Positions 1-9,023 are shown, counted from the first letter of the stretch. The stretch: DNA of 64,000 nucleotides from Nonomuraea muscovyensis (GCF_014207745.1 NZ_JACHJB010000003.1:124001-188000); one strand, 5' to 3'. The notes: generated by a model not told the origin, from the letters alone. Made by a program: numbers and translations.

Positions 1-2142
1 GGCGACCGCATCAGCGCGGACCTGGAGTTGGCCGAGGTCCACGCTCTGGCGGTCAACGAGTCGACGTTGACCGGGGAGAGCGTCCCGGTCCGGCACCGCG
101 AGCAGGCCACGGTCTTCGCCGGCACCTTCGTCGTCGAGGGGCAGGCGGAGGCCGTCGTGGTGGCCACGGGCGCCGGGACCCGGCTGGCCGCCATCGCCAC
201 CCTCACCCGGGCCGCGACGCGCCCGCCCAGCCCGCTCGCCCGCCGGCTGAGCAAAGTGATCAAGGTTGTCGCGGGCATGGCGCTCGGCGTGGGCGGGGTG
301 TTCTTCGTCCTGACCCAGCTGCTCGGCATGGCGCCCGCCGACGGCTTCCTGCTCGCGCTCGGTGTCACCGTCGCCTTGGTGCCGGAGGGGCTGCTGCCCA
401 CGGTCACCCTGTCGCTGGCCCGCGCCGCCCGGCTGATGGCGAGCCGCAAGGCGCTGGTGCGCCACCTCGAAGCGGTGGAGACCCTGGGGTCGGCCACGTT
501 CATCTGCACCGACAAGACCGGCACCCTCACGCGCAACGAGATGACGGTCGTGGAGATCTGGACCCCGGCGGGCCCCCTCGATCTCGGCTCTCCCGCCCGC
601 GCCGCGGAGATCATGCGATCGGCGGTTCTGTGCTCGACCGGGCGGCTCGTCCCCGCCGACGGCGGGCACCGGGGGGTCGGCGATCCGATGGAGGTGGCGC
701 TGCACGCGCTGGCCCTGAGTGCCGGAGCCCGCGAGGACGCGGCGGTCACCCGGCGCTACCCGTTCGACCCCGTCCGCCGCCGCTCCTCGGCGGTGGCCGG
801 CGGCCGGCTGCACCTCAAGGGCGCTCCGGACGCGGTCCTGCCGCTGTGCGAACAGGCCCCGGGCGCGAGCCGGGCGTTGGCGGAGATGAGCGCGCGCGGC
901 CTGCGCGTGCTGGCCGTCGCCTGCCGTGACGATCCCTCCGAGGGCGCCGCGGAGGAGATCGAACGTGGCCTCACCCTGCTCGGGCTGGTCGGCCTGGAAG
1001 ATCCGCCTCGCGAGGGTGTCGCCGAGGCGATCGCCACCTGCCGGCACGCGGGGATCAAGCTCGCCATGATCACCGGTGACCACCCCGGCACCGCCCGCGC
1101 GATAGCGGAGCAGGTCGGGCTGCTGGGCCCCGACCCGCTCGTGCTCACCGGGCGCGAACTCCCCGGCGACGACGAATCCCTGGGCGCGCTGCTCGACCGC
1201 GACGGGGCGGTGATCGCCCGGGTGACCCCCGAGGACAAGCTCCGCATCGCCCGCGCGCTGCGCTCGCGCGGTCACGTGGTCGCGATGACCGGGGACGGGG
1301 TCAACGACGGCCCGGCACTGCGCGAGGCCGACATCGGCATCGCCATGGGCGCTTCCGGCACCGACGTCGCGCGGGAGGCGGCCGACCTGGTGCTGCTCGA
1401 CGACCATTTCGCCACCATCGTCACCGCCGTCGAGCTGGGCCGGGCCACCTACGCCAACATCCGCCGCTTCCTCACCTACCACCTGACCGACAACGTGGCC
1501 GAGCTCACCCCGTTCCTGGTCTGGGCGCTCAGCGGCGGCACCATCCCACTGGCCCTGACCGTGCTCCAGGTGCTCGCCCTCGACATCGGTACCGACCTGC
1601 TCCCCGCCCTCGCCCTGGGTGCCGAGCCCGCCAACCCGCGCACCATGCGGGGCCCCGCGCGCACCGGAGCGTTGCTCGATCGGCGGCTGCTCTTCCGCGT
1701 GTTCGGGGTGCTCGGCCCCGCTGAGGCCGCCGTGGAGATGGCCGCCTTCGCCACCGTGCTGCTGCTGGGTGGCTGGACGCTTGGCGTCACGCCGGCTCCG
1801 GCGCTGCTCGCCGCCGCCTCGGGGACCGCCTTCGCGGCCGTGGTCCTCGGGCAGTTCGCCAACGCCTTCGCCTGCCGCAGCGAAACCCGCTGGGCCGGGC
1901 GGCTGCCGTGGCGGGGCAACCCGCTCCTGCTGTGGGCGGTGGCGACCGAAGCGGGCATGCTCCTGGTCTTTCTGGGCTTTCCGCCGCTGGCCACCCTCCT
2001 GGGAGGGGCCTTTCCTCCGCCGGTGGGCTGGGCTCTGGCCGCTTCGGCGATCCCCGCGGTCATCGGCGTGGACGCCGCGTACAAGGCCGTGCGCGCCCGC
2101 GGTCCCTTCCGAGGCGCGCCGCCGCCACAAAAGGGTATTTGA
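1..2142 (+). CDS. Cation-transporting P-type ATPase, 5' end cut off by the window
   Basis: ATP-driven cation pump of the inner membrane. The reading frame is open from base 1, so the start lies upstream; 713 residues are visible. Motifs in order: actuator TGES (nt 70-81), membrane PEGLLPT (nt 385-405), phosphorylation loop DKTGTLT (nt 511-531), nucleotide-binding KGAPD, then TGDHPGTA and TGDGVND (nt 1288-1308). A long C-terminal membrane region follows (about four to six helices). PEGL and the large C-terminal helical part fit type II pumps (Ca2+ or Na+/K+/H+-like) rather than heavy-metal P1B pumps; no CPC motif is seen. The ion cannot be assigned. The formate dehydrogenase operon starts 67 bp downstream; a functional link is not evident. 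Confidence 0.93.
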   Translation, partial: GDRISADLELAEVHALAVNESTLTGESVPVRHREQATVFAGTFVVEGQAEAVVVATGAGTRLAAIATLTRAATRPPSPLARRLSKVIKVVAGMALGVGGVFFVLTQLLGMAPADGFLLALGVTVALVPEGLLPTVTLSLARAARLMASRKALVRHLEAVETLGSATFICTDKTGTLTRNEMTVVEIWTPAGPLDLGSPARAAEIMRSAVLCSTGRLVPADGGHRGVGDPMEVALHALALSAGAREDAAVTRRYPFDPVRRRSSAVAGGRLHLKGAPDAVLPLCEQAPGASRALAEMSARGLRVLAVACRDDPSEGAAEEIERGLTLLGLVGLEDPPREGVAEAIATCRHAGIKLAMITGDHPGTARAIAEQVGLLGPDPLVLTGRELPGDDESLGALLDRDGAVIARVTPEDKLRIARALRSRGHVVAMTGDGVNDGPALREADIGIAMGASGTDVAREAADLVLLDDHFATIVTAVELGRATYANIRRFLTYHLTDNVAELTPFLVWALSGGTIPLALTVLQVLALDIGTDLLPALALGAEPANPRTMRGPARTGALLDRRLLFRVFGVLGPAEAAVEMAAFATVLLLGGWTLGVTPAPALLAAASGTAFAAVVLGQFANAFACRSETRWAGRLPWRGNPLLLWAVATEAGMLLVFLGFPPLATLLGGAFPPPVGWALAASAIPAVIGVDAAYKAVRARGPFRGAPPPQKGI

Positions 2143-2209
2143 CCGGATCCTTCCACTCCGTTGCAGGAGGGACCGCGCCACGGGGCAGGCAGCGGGAAGG
2201 TATGCGACC

Positions 2210-3892
2210 GTGGATCCAGCCGACCGCTTCGATGCGTTCCGTGCGCTGGCCGCTCGACGGGAGCGGACCGGGGCCGGGCTGATCGAGTCCTTGGCCGAGG
2301 CGGCGGACGACTCCGCCGGTGGGCCGGAGGTGTGGGCGCCCGGCGTCGCCGTCGGGCTGGGCCTGCCCGCGGCGGCCGGTCTGGGGCCTGCCACCTTCTA
2401 CGCCGACCTGGCCGCCGCACGTGGCCGGCGCCACGTGCGGGTCTGCGCCGCCGCGGCATGCTACGCCGCGCGCCTGGGACAGCACCTTCCCGAAGTCGAG
2501 CAGGCGCTGGGAGTCGTCGCCGGAGCCACGAGCCCGGATGGAGAGGTGTCCCTGCAGGCCGTCCGCTGCCTCGGCTACTGCTACGCCGGTCCCGCCTGTC
2601 TCGACGGCGACACGCCCCGCGCCGGCCCGGACATCGCCGGCCTGCTGACCGGCCGCCCCGGGCCGCAGGATCCGCCGATTCCCGTGGCCGACACCACCGG
2701 GGATCCGGTCGTACTGGCCGGGATCGCCGGCGGGCAGCGTCCGTGGCGCGTATGGCCCGAGACCGTGAGCGCGCGCACGCCTGAGCAGGTCCACGCCGAG
2801 GTGGCGGCCTCGGGTCTGCGCGGGCGCGGGGGAGCGGGGTTCCCGGTGGCCGCCAAATGGGCCGCCGCGGGCCGCTCGCCGGACACCGTGATGATCGCCA
2901 ACGGCGATGAGGGCGACCCCGGCTCCTTCGCCGACCGGCTGCTGATGGAGGCCGCTCCGGCCCAGGTGCTGGAGGGGCTGGCCCTGGCCTGCTTCGCCTG
3001 CGGGGCCCGCCGGGCCGTGGTCCTGGTGCGTTCGGAGTACCCGCGGGCACTGGCGAGGATGCGCGCGGCTCTCGGGCAGGCGTACGCCGACGGGCACCTC
3101 GGCCGCGCGGTGCACGGCAGCGGCGTGGACCTCGACATCCACGTCGTCGAGGGCGCCGGTTCCTACGTCGCGGGGGAGGAGACGGCTCTCATCGCCTCGT
3201 TGGAGGGTGGGCGTGGGTGCGCGAGGCCCCGCCCGCCGTACCCGACGCGGCAAGGTCTGTGGGACGCCCCGACCGTGGTCAACAATGTCGAGACGCTGGC
3301 CGCGGTGCCGTGGATCGTACGGCGCGGCGGGCAGGCCTACTCCCGCCGGGGGACGGGCACCGAGACGGGGACGAAGCTCGTCTGCCTGTCGGAGCGTTTC
3401 GCCCGGCCTGGATGCTACGAGGTGGAGCTCGGCACGCCGATATCGCGGATCGTCACCGAACTGGGCGGCGGGCTGAAGGAGGGCGCGCAGCTTCAGGTCC
3501 TTCAGGTGGGCGGGCCGCTCGGCGGCTTCCTGGCCCCGGAGCGGCTGGACGTGCCGCTGGCCGAGGCGGCGTTGGCGAGCCACGGCGCCGCCTTGGGCCA
3601 CGCCGGTCTCGTCGCGTTCGACCAGCGGGTACGGCCCGAGGAGATCCTGCGGCACGTGTGGGAGTTCGCCGCCGCGGAGAGCTGCGGAGCCTGTTCACCG
3701 TGCCGGGTGGGCTCCAAGCGCGGCCTCGAACTCGTGCGCGAGGCCGCGGACGTGCCGCCCGGCGAGGAGTGCGCCCGGCTGCTCCGGGTGATGAGCGAGG
3801 CGAGCCTGTGCGCGTTCGGGCGGCGCGTGCCCGCGGCGGTGCGCAGCCTGGCCCGCGCCTGCGGCGACCGGCTCGCGGGGTGGGACCCGTGA
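2210..3892 (+). CDS. NAD-linked formate dehydrogenase beta subunit (NuoE-NuoF fusion type)
   Basis: Electron-transfer and NAD+-reducing subunit of a cytoplasmic formate dehydrogenase. The N-terminal part (about residues 1-150) is NuoE-like, with a thioredoxin-fold [2Fe-2S] cysteine pattern (VCAAAACYAA, then CLGYCYAGPAC). The rest is NuoF-like: FMN loop GLRGRGGAGFP, NADH site NGDEGDPGSFADR, GAGSYVAGEETAL, and [4Fe-4S] motif ESCGACSPCRVG near the C-terminus. 560 residues, the normal size for a fused FdsG/FdsB-type subunit. The GTG start at 2210 is chosen because GGAAGG lies about 9 nt upstream; the frame extends further upstream but only as a shadow of the ATPase gene. The alpha subunit follows after 34 bp, so the two form an operon. 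Confidence 0.92.
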   Translation: MDPADRFDAFRALAARRERTGAGLIESLAEAADDSAGGPEVWAPGVAVGLGLPAAAGLGPATFYADLAAARGRRHVRVCAAAACYAARLGQHLPEVEQALGVVAGATSPDGEVSLQAVRCLGYCYAGPACLDGDTPRAGPDIAGLLTGRPGPQDPPIPVADTTGDPVVLAGIAGGQRPWRVWPETVSARTPEQVHAEVAASGLRGRGGAGFPVAAKWAAAGRSPDTVMIANGDEGDPGSFADRLLMEAAPAQVLEGLALACFACGARRAVVLVRSEYPRALARMRAALGQAYADGHLGRAVHGSGVDLDIHVVEGAGSYVAGEETALIASLEGGRGCARPRPPYPTRQGLWDAPTVVNNVETLAAVPWIVRRGGQAYSRRGTGTETGTKLVCLSERFARPGCYEVELGTPISRIVTELGGGLKEGAQLQVLQVGGPLGGFLAPERLDVPLAEAALASHGAALGHAGLVAFDQRVRPEEILRHVWEFAAAESCGACSPCRVGSKRGLELVREAADVPPGEECARLLRVMSEASLCAFGRRVPAAVRSLARACGDRLAGWDP

Positions 3893-3926
3893 GGGGCGCG
3901 GTCCGGATGCCCGTGAGGGGAGCGCT

Positions 3927-4010
3927 GTGACTGATCCGCGTAGTGGGGCTCGTCACCAGGAGCCCGAGGTGACTGATCCGCGTTGTGGGGCTCGTCACCA
4001 GGAGCCCGAG
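3927..4010 (+). repeat. 42-bp tandem duplication carrying start codons at the 5' end of fdhF
   Basis: Two adjacent 42-bp copies (3927-3968 and 3969-4010) differ at a single base (AGT versus TGT codon). Each begins with GTG, contains a 6-bp hairpin (GGGCTC, 8-nt loop, GAGCCC; 3946-3965 and 3988-4007) and ends with AGGAGCCCGAG directly before the next in-frame GTG. Each copy therefore supplies a Shine-Dalgarno-like AGGAG about 6 nt before a start, and that AGGAG overlaps the 3' arm of the hairpin. The first GTG also has a purine-rich AGGGGAG in front. Three in-frame starts (3927, 3969, 4011) are possible. Confidence 0.95.
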
Positions 4011-6689
4011 GTGTCGGTTGACGTGGACGGTGTCGCCGTCCGGGTGCCGCAGGGGGCGGCGCTGCTGGACGTGGTCCGCGCGGCCGGCGTCGCCGTGCCC
4101 GCGCTCTGCCACGACGACCGTTTCGCGCCTGCGGGCTCCTGCCGTACCTGCCTGGTCAAGGCCGACGGGCACGTCATGGCTGCGTGCGTCACCCCGGCCG
4201 CCCATGGCGCCCGGATCGAGGTCGACACCGGCGAGCTTCGGGCGCTGCGCCGCGACGCCGTCGAAGTGATCGTCTCGGCGCTGCCGCCGCGCGCTCTGGA
4301 CGGCGGCGCGGACGGCAGCGAGCTGGCCCAGGTCTGCCACGAGCTGGGCGTCACGCCGGAGGCCGCCCACGGCCCGGGCGGCCGGGGCCGCGACGACAGC
4401 CACCCCTACGTCCACCTGGACCGGGACCTCTGCATCGCCTGCGGCAGGTGCGTCCGCATGTGCGCGGACGTCCAGGGCACCTTCGCCCTCACCCTGACGG
4501 GACGGGGAGGGGACACCGTGGTGGCCCCCGGCACCGGCGGGGTGTGGGCCGAGTCCGACTGCGTGGCGTGCGGCGGCTGTGTCGACACGTGCCCCACGGG
4601 GGCGCTCAGCGAGCCGGGCCTGCCCGGTGGCGCCCGCCCGGCCGCGCTCACCCGTACCCGCACCACCTGCGGCTACTGCGGGGTCGGCTGCGCTCTGGAG
4701 GTCCTCACCCGGGATGAGGAGGTCGTGGCGGTCACGCCCGCCCGCGACGGACCGGTCAACCGAGGGCACGCCTGCGTCAAGGGCCGCTTCGCGCACGGCT
4801 TCCTCACCTCGCCCGAGCGGCTCACCCAGCCGCTGCTGCGCCGCGACGGTGTCCTGGAGCCGGTGAGCTGGGCCGAAGCCCTCGACCACATCGCGCGCGG
4901 CTTCCGCTCGGCCGTGGCCGCCGGAGGACCCGACGCGGTGGCGGCGATCTCCTCGTCCCGAGCCACCAACGAGGAGAACTACCTGATCCAGAAGTTCATG
5001 CGGACCGTGGTCGGCACGAACAACGTCGACAACTGCTCCAGGCTCTGCCATGCGCCCTCCGCGGCAGGGCTGACGGCCGCGTTCGGACTGTCGGGCGGCA
5101 CCGACTCCCTCGACGACGTCGAGCAGGCCGACTGCCTGCTGGTGGTCGGCGCCAACCCCGTCGAGGCCCACCCGGTGGTCGGCGCCCGCCTGCTCCAGCG
5201 CGTGCTGCGCGGAGCACGGCTGGTCGTCGCCGACCCTCGGGCGGTCGGGCTGGCCCACCACGCCGACGTGCACCTGAGGCCCCGCCCCGGCACCAACGTC
5301 GCCCTCTTCCACGGCCTGGCCCACGTGCTGCTCGCGGAGGGGCTGGCCGACGAGGCGTTTCTGGGCCGGCGCGCCACCGGCCTGCCCGAGCTGGCCGGGC
5401 TCCTGACCGGCTACCCGCCGGACCGGGTGGCCGCCATCACCGGGGTGCCGGCCGCCGACGTGGTGGCCGCCGCCCGGCTGTACGGGCAGGCCGGACAGCC
5501 GGCGATCGTCTACGGGCTGGGCGTCACCGAGCACCTGCACGGCACCGACGGCGTACGAGCCCTGGCCAACCTCGCGATTCTGCGTGGCGCGGTCGGCACC
5601 GGCCGCGGCTTCGGCGTCATCCCGCTGCGCGGGCAGAACAACGTGCAGGGGGCCTCCGACATGGGTGCCCTCCCCGACCTGCTCCCCGGCTACCAGAGGG
5701 TCACCGACCCGGCCGCGCGGGAGCGGGCCGCCCGATCGTGGGGGGCCGAGATCCCCGCGGAGCCGGGGCTGCGCATTCCTCAGATGTTCGCCGCGGCGCG
5801 CGCCGGTGACCTGGGGGCCTTGTGGATCATCGGCGAGGACGTGTGCGCCACCGACCCCGACACCACCCGGGTCGCCGAGGCGCTGGAGGCGTGCCCGCTG
5901 GTCGTCTGCAACGAGTTGTTCCTGTCGGAGACCGCCCGCCGGGCCGACGTCGTCCTGCCCGCCGCGTCCTGGCTGGAGAAGGACGGCACGTTCGTCAACT
6001 TCGACCGCCGCTTCCAGCGGGTACGGCCCGCGCTCGCGCCTCCGGGCCTGGCCCGTGCCGACTTCACGATCGTCCATGCCGTGGCGGAGGCTCTCGGCGC
6101 CGGCCTCGGCTGCCCGACCCCGGCCGCGGCGCTGGCAGAATGCGCCGCTCTCGTCCCCGTCTTCGCCGGGATCTCCCATGAACGGCTCGACCGGGAGGGC
6201 GCGGTCTGCTGGCCCGCGCCGTATCCCGACCGGCCCGGCGAGGCCCGGCTCTACCGGGAGCGGTTCGCCACCCCGGACGGGCTCGCCCACCTGGCCGCCT
6301 GCCCCTACCTTCCGCCGGGCGAGGAGCCGGACGACCACTATCCGCTGATCATGGTGACCGGGCGGCGGTGGGCGCACTACAACTCCGGCAGCATGACCCG
6401 GCGCACGCACAACCTGCGGCTCGACGCCGACGACCGGCTCGACCTCCACCCCGACGATGCCGCCCGCCACGGCCTGCGCGACGGCGACCCGGTCACCGTC
6501 GAGAGCCGTCACGGCGAGGCTCGGCTCACCGCCCGCACCAGCCGGGAGGTGGTGCCCGGGCAGGTCTTCTGCGCGTTCCACTTCCCCGCCAGCGGCGTCA
6601 ACACGCTGACCTCCGACTTCGCCGACACCGTCACCTCATGCCCTGAGTACAAGGTCACCGCGGTACGGCTGCGGCCGGCGAACCGGTGA
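3927..6689 (+). CDS. fdhF: Formate dehydrogenase alpha subunit (molybdopterin, Cys-type)
   Basis: Catalytic subunit oxidising formate to CO2 with a Mo-bis-MGD cofactor. Domains: N-terminal [2Fe-2S] ferredoxin (CHDD..CRTC..C, residues about 61-90), [4Fe-4S] clusters CIACGRC (about 169) and CVACGGC (about 212), the Mo-domain cluster YCGVGC (about 250), then the large Mo-bis-MGD domain with GQNNVQGASDMG and a C-terminal dinucleotide-binding domain beginning MVTGRRWAHYNSG. The catalytic position in NCSRLCHAPS is Cys374 (nt 5046-5048), so no selenocysteine is needed. 920 residues from the first GTG, or 892 from the GTG at 4011; the 28-residue difference is a duplicated 14-residue segment without family counterpart. 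I consider the 4011 start at least as likely. Molybdate uptake genes lie about 27 kb away. Confidence 0.93.
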   Translation: MTDPRSGARHQEPEVTDPRCGARHQEPEVSVDVDGVAVRVPQGAALLDVVRAAGVAVPALCHDDRFAPAGSCRTCLVKADGHVMAACVTPAAHGARIEVDTGELRALRRDAVEVIVSALPPRALDGGADGSELAQVCHELGVTPEAAHGPGGRGRDDSHPYVHLDRDLCIACGRCVRMCADVQGTFALTLTGRGGDTVVAPGTGGVWAESDCVACGGCVDTCPTGALSEPGLPGGARPAALTRTRTTCGYCGVGCALEVLTRDEEVVAVTPARDGPVNRGHACVKGRFAHGFLTSPERLTQPLLRRDGVLEPVSWAEALDHIARGFRSAVAAGGPDAVAAISSSRATNEENYLIQKFMRTVVGTNNVDNCSRLCHAPSAAGLTAAFGLSGGTDSLDDVEQADCLLVVGANPVEAHPVVGARLLQRVLRGARLVVADPRAVGLAHHADVHLRPRPGTNVALFHGLAHVLLAEGLADEAFLGRRATGLPELAGLLTGYPPDRVAAITGVPAADVVAAARLYGQAGQPAIVYGLGVTEHLHGTDGVRALANLAILRGAVGTGRGFGVIPLRGQNNVQGASDMGALPDLLPGYQRVTDPAARERAARSWGAEIPAEPGLRIPQMFAAARAGDLGALWIIGEDVCATDPDTTRVAEALEACPLVVCNELFLSETARRADVVLPAASWLEKDGTFVNFDRRFQRVRPALAPPGLARADFTIVHAVAEALGAGLGCPTPAAALAECAALVPVFAGISHERLDREGAVCWPAPYPDRPGEARLYRERFATPDGLAHLAACPYLPPGEEPDDHYPLIMVTGRRWAHYNSGSMTRRTHNLRLDADDRLDLHPDDAARHGLRDGDPVTVESRHGEARLTARTSREVVPGQVFCAFHFPASGVNTLTSDFADTVTSCPEYKVTAVRLRPANR

Positions 6690-6724
6690 GAGCAGCGGCG
6701 AGCCGGCCGGGTGCGGTCGGGAGC

Positions 6725-7174
6725 TCAGAGTGCGGCGACTCGGCGACCGGTGATCTGCTGGGGCCGGATCCTGACGAACAGGTCGCGCTCGCCGCCGGCC
6801 CAGGGCTCCACGTCCGTGGGCCGCTCGTCCTCCGGAAGATGGTGAATCGAGCCCTGGACGAGCACGCTCCATCCCTGCCGGCTGGCCTCGTCGACGTGGT
6901 CCACCTCAAATGCGATCTTGAAGTCGACGCCCTCCAGCCCGGTACGCAGATCCTGATCCATCGCGCCGCCGCTCCTGGTGCGGAAGATGACGGCGCCGTC
7001 ATGAACCTTGTAGTTGACCGGCAGCACGACGGGACCACCGAAGCCGGCGAAGGCGATGCGGCCGACCCCGCCCGGCGAGATGAGTCGCATGCACTCCACC
7101 TCGTCGAGTTCGTGCAGGGACACGTGAGCCGCTTGCTGGGCAAGGAAGCGGTCGAGCGCTCCGGTGTTGGCCAT
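6725..7174 (-). CDS. Pyridoxamine 5'-phosphate oxidase-like (PPOX) flavin-binding protein
   Basis: 149-residue single-domain split-barrel protein. The pattern CMRLISPGGVGRIAF near residue 27 and VLPVNYKVHDGAVIFRT is typical of the actinobacterial PPOX family that binds FMN or F420 and acts as a small reductase or stress protein; the substrate is unknown. The ATG at 7174 is preceded by GAAGGAGACAGCC, a strong ribosome site, which rules out the much longer upstream extension of the frame. It is divergent from the MarR gene at 7343 and shares the intergenic region with it. It converges on fdhF with a 35-bp gap. Family assignment is firm, the role is not. Confidence 0.85.
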   Translation of the reverse strand: MANTGALDRFLAQQAAHVSLHELDEVECMRLISPGGVGRIAFAGFGGPVVLPVNYKVHDGAVIFRTRSGGAMDQDLRTGLEGVDFKIAFEVDHVDEASRQGWSVLVQGSIHHLPEDERPTDVEPWAGGERDLFVRIRPQQITGRRVAAL

Positions 7175-7292
7175 GGCTGTCTCCTTCTTCACTGCTGCCC
7201 ACGCTAGGTCTGGGGCGAGGTCGCCGACACGGTCATAGGGCCTCTTCGGGGAGGACCAACGGCCCGACACCGGGAGGCGCGTCCTTGATTGA

Positions 7293-7326
7293 TACAGTGA
7301 TTTTAGCTCATACTGAAATAACTGTA
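7293..7326. promoter_or_regulatory. 34-bp imperfect inverted repeat, likely MarR/GbsR operator
   Basis: AT-rich block between the divergent PPOX and MarR genes. The outer arms TACAGT and ACTGTA are perfect, and inner matches ATTT/AAAT keep the dyad going. It ends 9 bp before the ribosome site GAGGAGG of the MarR gene, so it most likely overlaps its promoter and mediates autoregulation. The local AT content is strikingly above the surroundings. Confidence 0.6.
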
Positions 7327-7342
7327 AGAGGAGGTAGGTCAG

Positions 7343-7822
7343 ATGCCGGAGCAGGAGCCGTTGCTGGAGTGGGTGGAGCGGGTCGCCATGTACCTGGCAC
7401 GCGATGGGGTGCCGCCGATCGCCGGGCGGGTGCTCGGCTGGCTGATGGTCTGCGACCCGCCGGAGCAGTCGGCCGGGCAGATCAGCACCGCGATCGGCGC
7501 CAGCCGCGCCTCGCTGACGTCGAACCTGCGGCTGCTGTCCGGCATGGGCTTCCTGACGTGGCGAACCCGGCCGGGCGAGCGGACCGTCTACTACCGGATG
7601 GCCGAGGACGCCTGGGCGGTGGTGGCACGCAAGCAGATCGAGGGCATCACCTCGTTCCTCGACATCACCCACGACGGCCTGGCCCTGGTCGGCCCGGACG
7701 ACGAGCGGGCCGCACGCGTCCGTCAGGCGCACGCCACCTTCGAATGGATGGCCAAGGTGTTCGACAACGCGCCACCCCTGCGCCCCGGCCCCCACGGCGG
7801 CGAAGAAGAGAGGAAGTCATGA
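7343..7822 (+). CDS. GbsR/MarR-family transcriptional regulator
   Basis: 159 residues with a winged helix-turn-helix in the middle: GRVLGWLMVCDPPEQSAGQI leads into the recognition part IGASRASLTSNL, followed by the wing RPGERTVYYRM. The C-terminal helices (about residues 100-150) fit the dimer interface of GbsR-like members. The ATG follows GAGGAGG with 7-nt spacing. It overlaps the next gene by ATGA, so it is translated together with the FAD monooxygenase it probably controls. The 34-bp operator lies just upstream. One of four such regulators in the first 30 kb. Confidence 0.85.
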   Translation: MPEQEPLLEWVERVAMYLARDGVPPIAGRVLGWLMVCDPPEQSAGQISTAIGASRASLTSNLRLLSGMGFLTWRTRPGERTVYYRMAEDAWAVVARKQIEGITSFLDITHDGLALVGPDDERAARVRQAHATFEWMAKVFDNAPPLRPGPHGGEEERKS

Positions 7823-8973
7823 CCAGGCAGGCAATCGTGGTCGGCGGCGGCATCGGCGGACTGGCCGCCGCCGCCGCCCTGCGGCGGATCGGCTGGCAGG
7901 CCATCGTCCTGGAGCGCGCGGCCGAGTTGCGCGAGATCGGCGCCGGCATGTCCCAGGCCCCGAACGCCCTGCGCGCGCTGGAGGCGCTCGGCGTCGGCGA
8001 GCAGGCCCGCGCGGCCGGCGTGCCCACCCACGCATCCGGCAACCTCCGTCTGTCCGACGGCCGCTACCTGCAGCGCGCAAGGCCCGGCGACGCGTCCGCG
8101 CTGCTCGCCTTCCACCGCGCCGATCTGCAGCGGGTGCTGCTGGAGGCGGTGCCGGACGGCTGGGTGCGCACCGGCGCGGAGGTCACCGCCGTGCGGCAGG
8201 ACGACGACGGCGTCACGGTCGCCTGCGACGGCGTCGAGGCGAGCGGCGAACTCGTCGTCGCCGCCGACGGCATCCGCAGCACGGTGCGCCGGCTGCTGTG
8301 GCCGGACGCGCCGCCGCCCCGCTTCCTGGGCCGGACGGCCTGGCTGGGCATCGCCGAGGTGGCCGGCGTGCCGGGCAGCATCACGCTCGGCCGCGGCGGC
8401 TACTTCCTCATCCATCCCGTCGGCCGCGGCCGCGCGTACTGGGCCTACGTCATCACCGCCGACCAGCCGGACGTCCGCTACGAGGACGAGAAGGCCGAGG
8501 TGGCCCGCCGGGTCGCGACCTGGCACGAGCCGATCCCGCAGCTGGTCGAGGCCACCCCGGCCGAGGCGGTGATCCATATCGACATCTGCGACCTGGACCC
8601 GCTGCCGACCTACGTCCGTGGCCGGGTGGCGCTGCTCGGAGACGCCGCTCACGCCATGAGCCCCGATCGCGGCCAGGGCGCCGGGCAGTCTCTGGAGGAC
8701 GCGGTCGTCCTCGCCGCCGCCGTCGCCGCCGAGCCTTCGATCGAGGCCGCGTTGCGCCGCTACGACGCCGAACGCCGCCCGCGCACCCAGGCCACCGCCC
8801 GGGGTGCCCGTGCAGACGGGCACCGCACCACCTCCACGGCCGCCCACCGGGCGCTGACGAGCATGATCCGGATGATGCCCGCGTCGTTGTGGCGCAGGGG
8901 CATCGCCGCCGACGGCAACCCCACCTGGCGATGGCGGCCGCCGCACCTGCCGTCGCCGACCCCGCGCCACTGA
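7819..8973 (+). CDS. FAD-dependent aromatic-type monooxygenase
   Basis: 384 residues. Class A flavoprotein hydroxylase: Rossmann GGGIGGLAAAAALRR at the N-terminus, the middle DG motif VVAADGIRSTVRRLL, and the second FAD motif GRVALLGDAAHAMSPDRGQG. These enzymes use NAD(P)H and O2 to hydroxylate aromatic or polyketide substrates; the substrate here cannot be read. The start ATG at 7819 overlaps the stop of the MarR gene. The C-terminal 30 residues are Arg/Pro rich and probably flexible. A convergent relative of the same family (9024-10169) lies immediately downstream. Confidence 0.88.
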   Translation: MTRQAIVVGGGIGGLAAAAALRRIGWQAIVLERAAELREIGAGMSQAPNALRALEALGVGEQARAAGVPTHASGNLRLSDGRYLQRARPGDASALLAFHRADLQRVLLEAVPDGWVRTGAEVTAVRQDDDGVTVACDGVEASGELVVAADGIRSTVRRLLWPDAPPPRFLGRTAWLGIAEVAGVPGSITLGRGGYFLIHPVGRGRAYWAYVITADQPDVRYEDEKAEVARRVATWHEPIPQLVEATPAEAVIHIDICDLDPLPTYVRGRVALLGDAAHAMSPDRGQGAGQSLEDAVVLAAAVAAEPSIEAALRRYDAERRPRTQATARGARADGHRTTSTAAHRALTSMIRMMPASLWRRGIAADGNPTWRWRPPHLPSPTPRH

Positions 8974-9001
8974 GCCGGGGCCGCCCTGTGCCGGCCCCGG
9001 C
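8974..9001. terminator. Bidirectional hairpin between convergent monooxygenase genes
   Basis: Perfect 10-bp arms GCCGGGGCCG and CGGCCCCGGC with an 8-nt loop, placed exactly in the 50-bp gap between two convergent stop codons. There is no U-tract, as is common in high-GC actinobacterial terminators. Confidence 0.6.
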
Positions 9002-9023
9002 GGGGCGGCTGCCGCCGGTGGGT

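Noticed and set aside
1476..3655. Long minus-strand and overlapping plus-strand frames across the ATPase and beta-subunit genes
   Set aside because: Pro/Arg-rich shadow translations without ribosome sites or family features.
5034..5051. Selenocysteine insertion in formate dehydrogenase
   Set aside because: The catalytic codon is TGC (Cys); there is no in-frame TGA or SECIS-like hairpin.
3453..6581. A 1042-codon open frame on the minus strand opposite fdhF
   Set aside because: It is an antisense shadow of a high-GC gene: low-complexity Gly/Arg/Val-rich product, no motifs, and the sense strand carries all expected formate dehydrogenase motifs.
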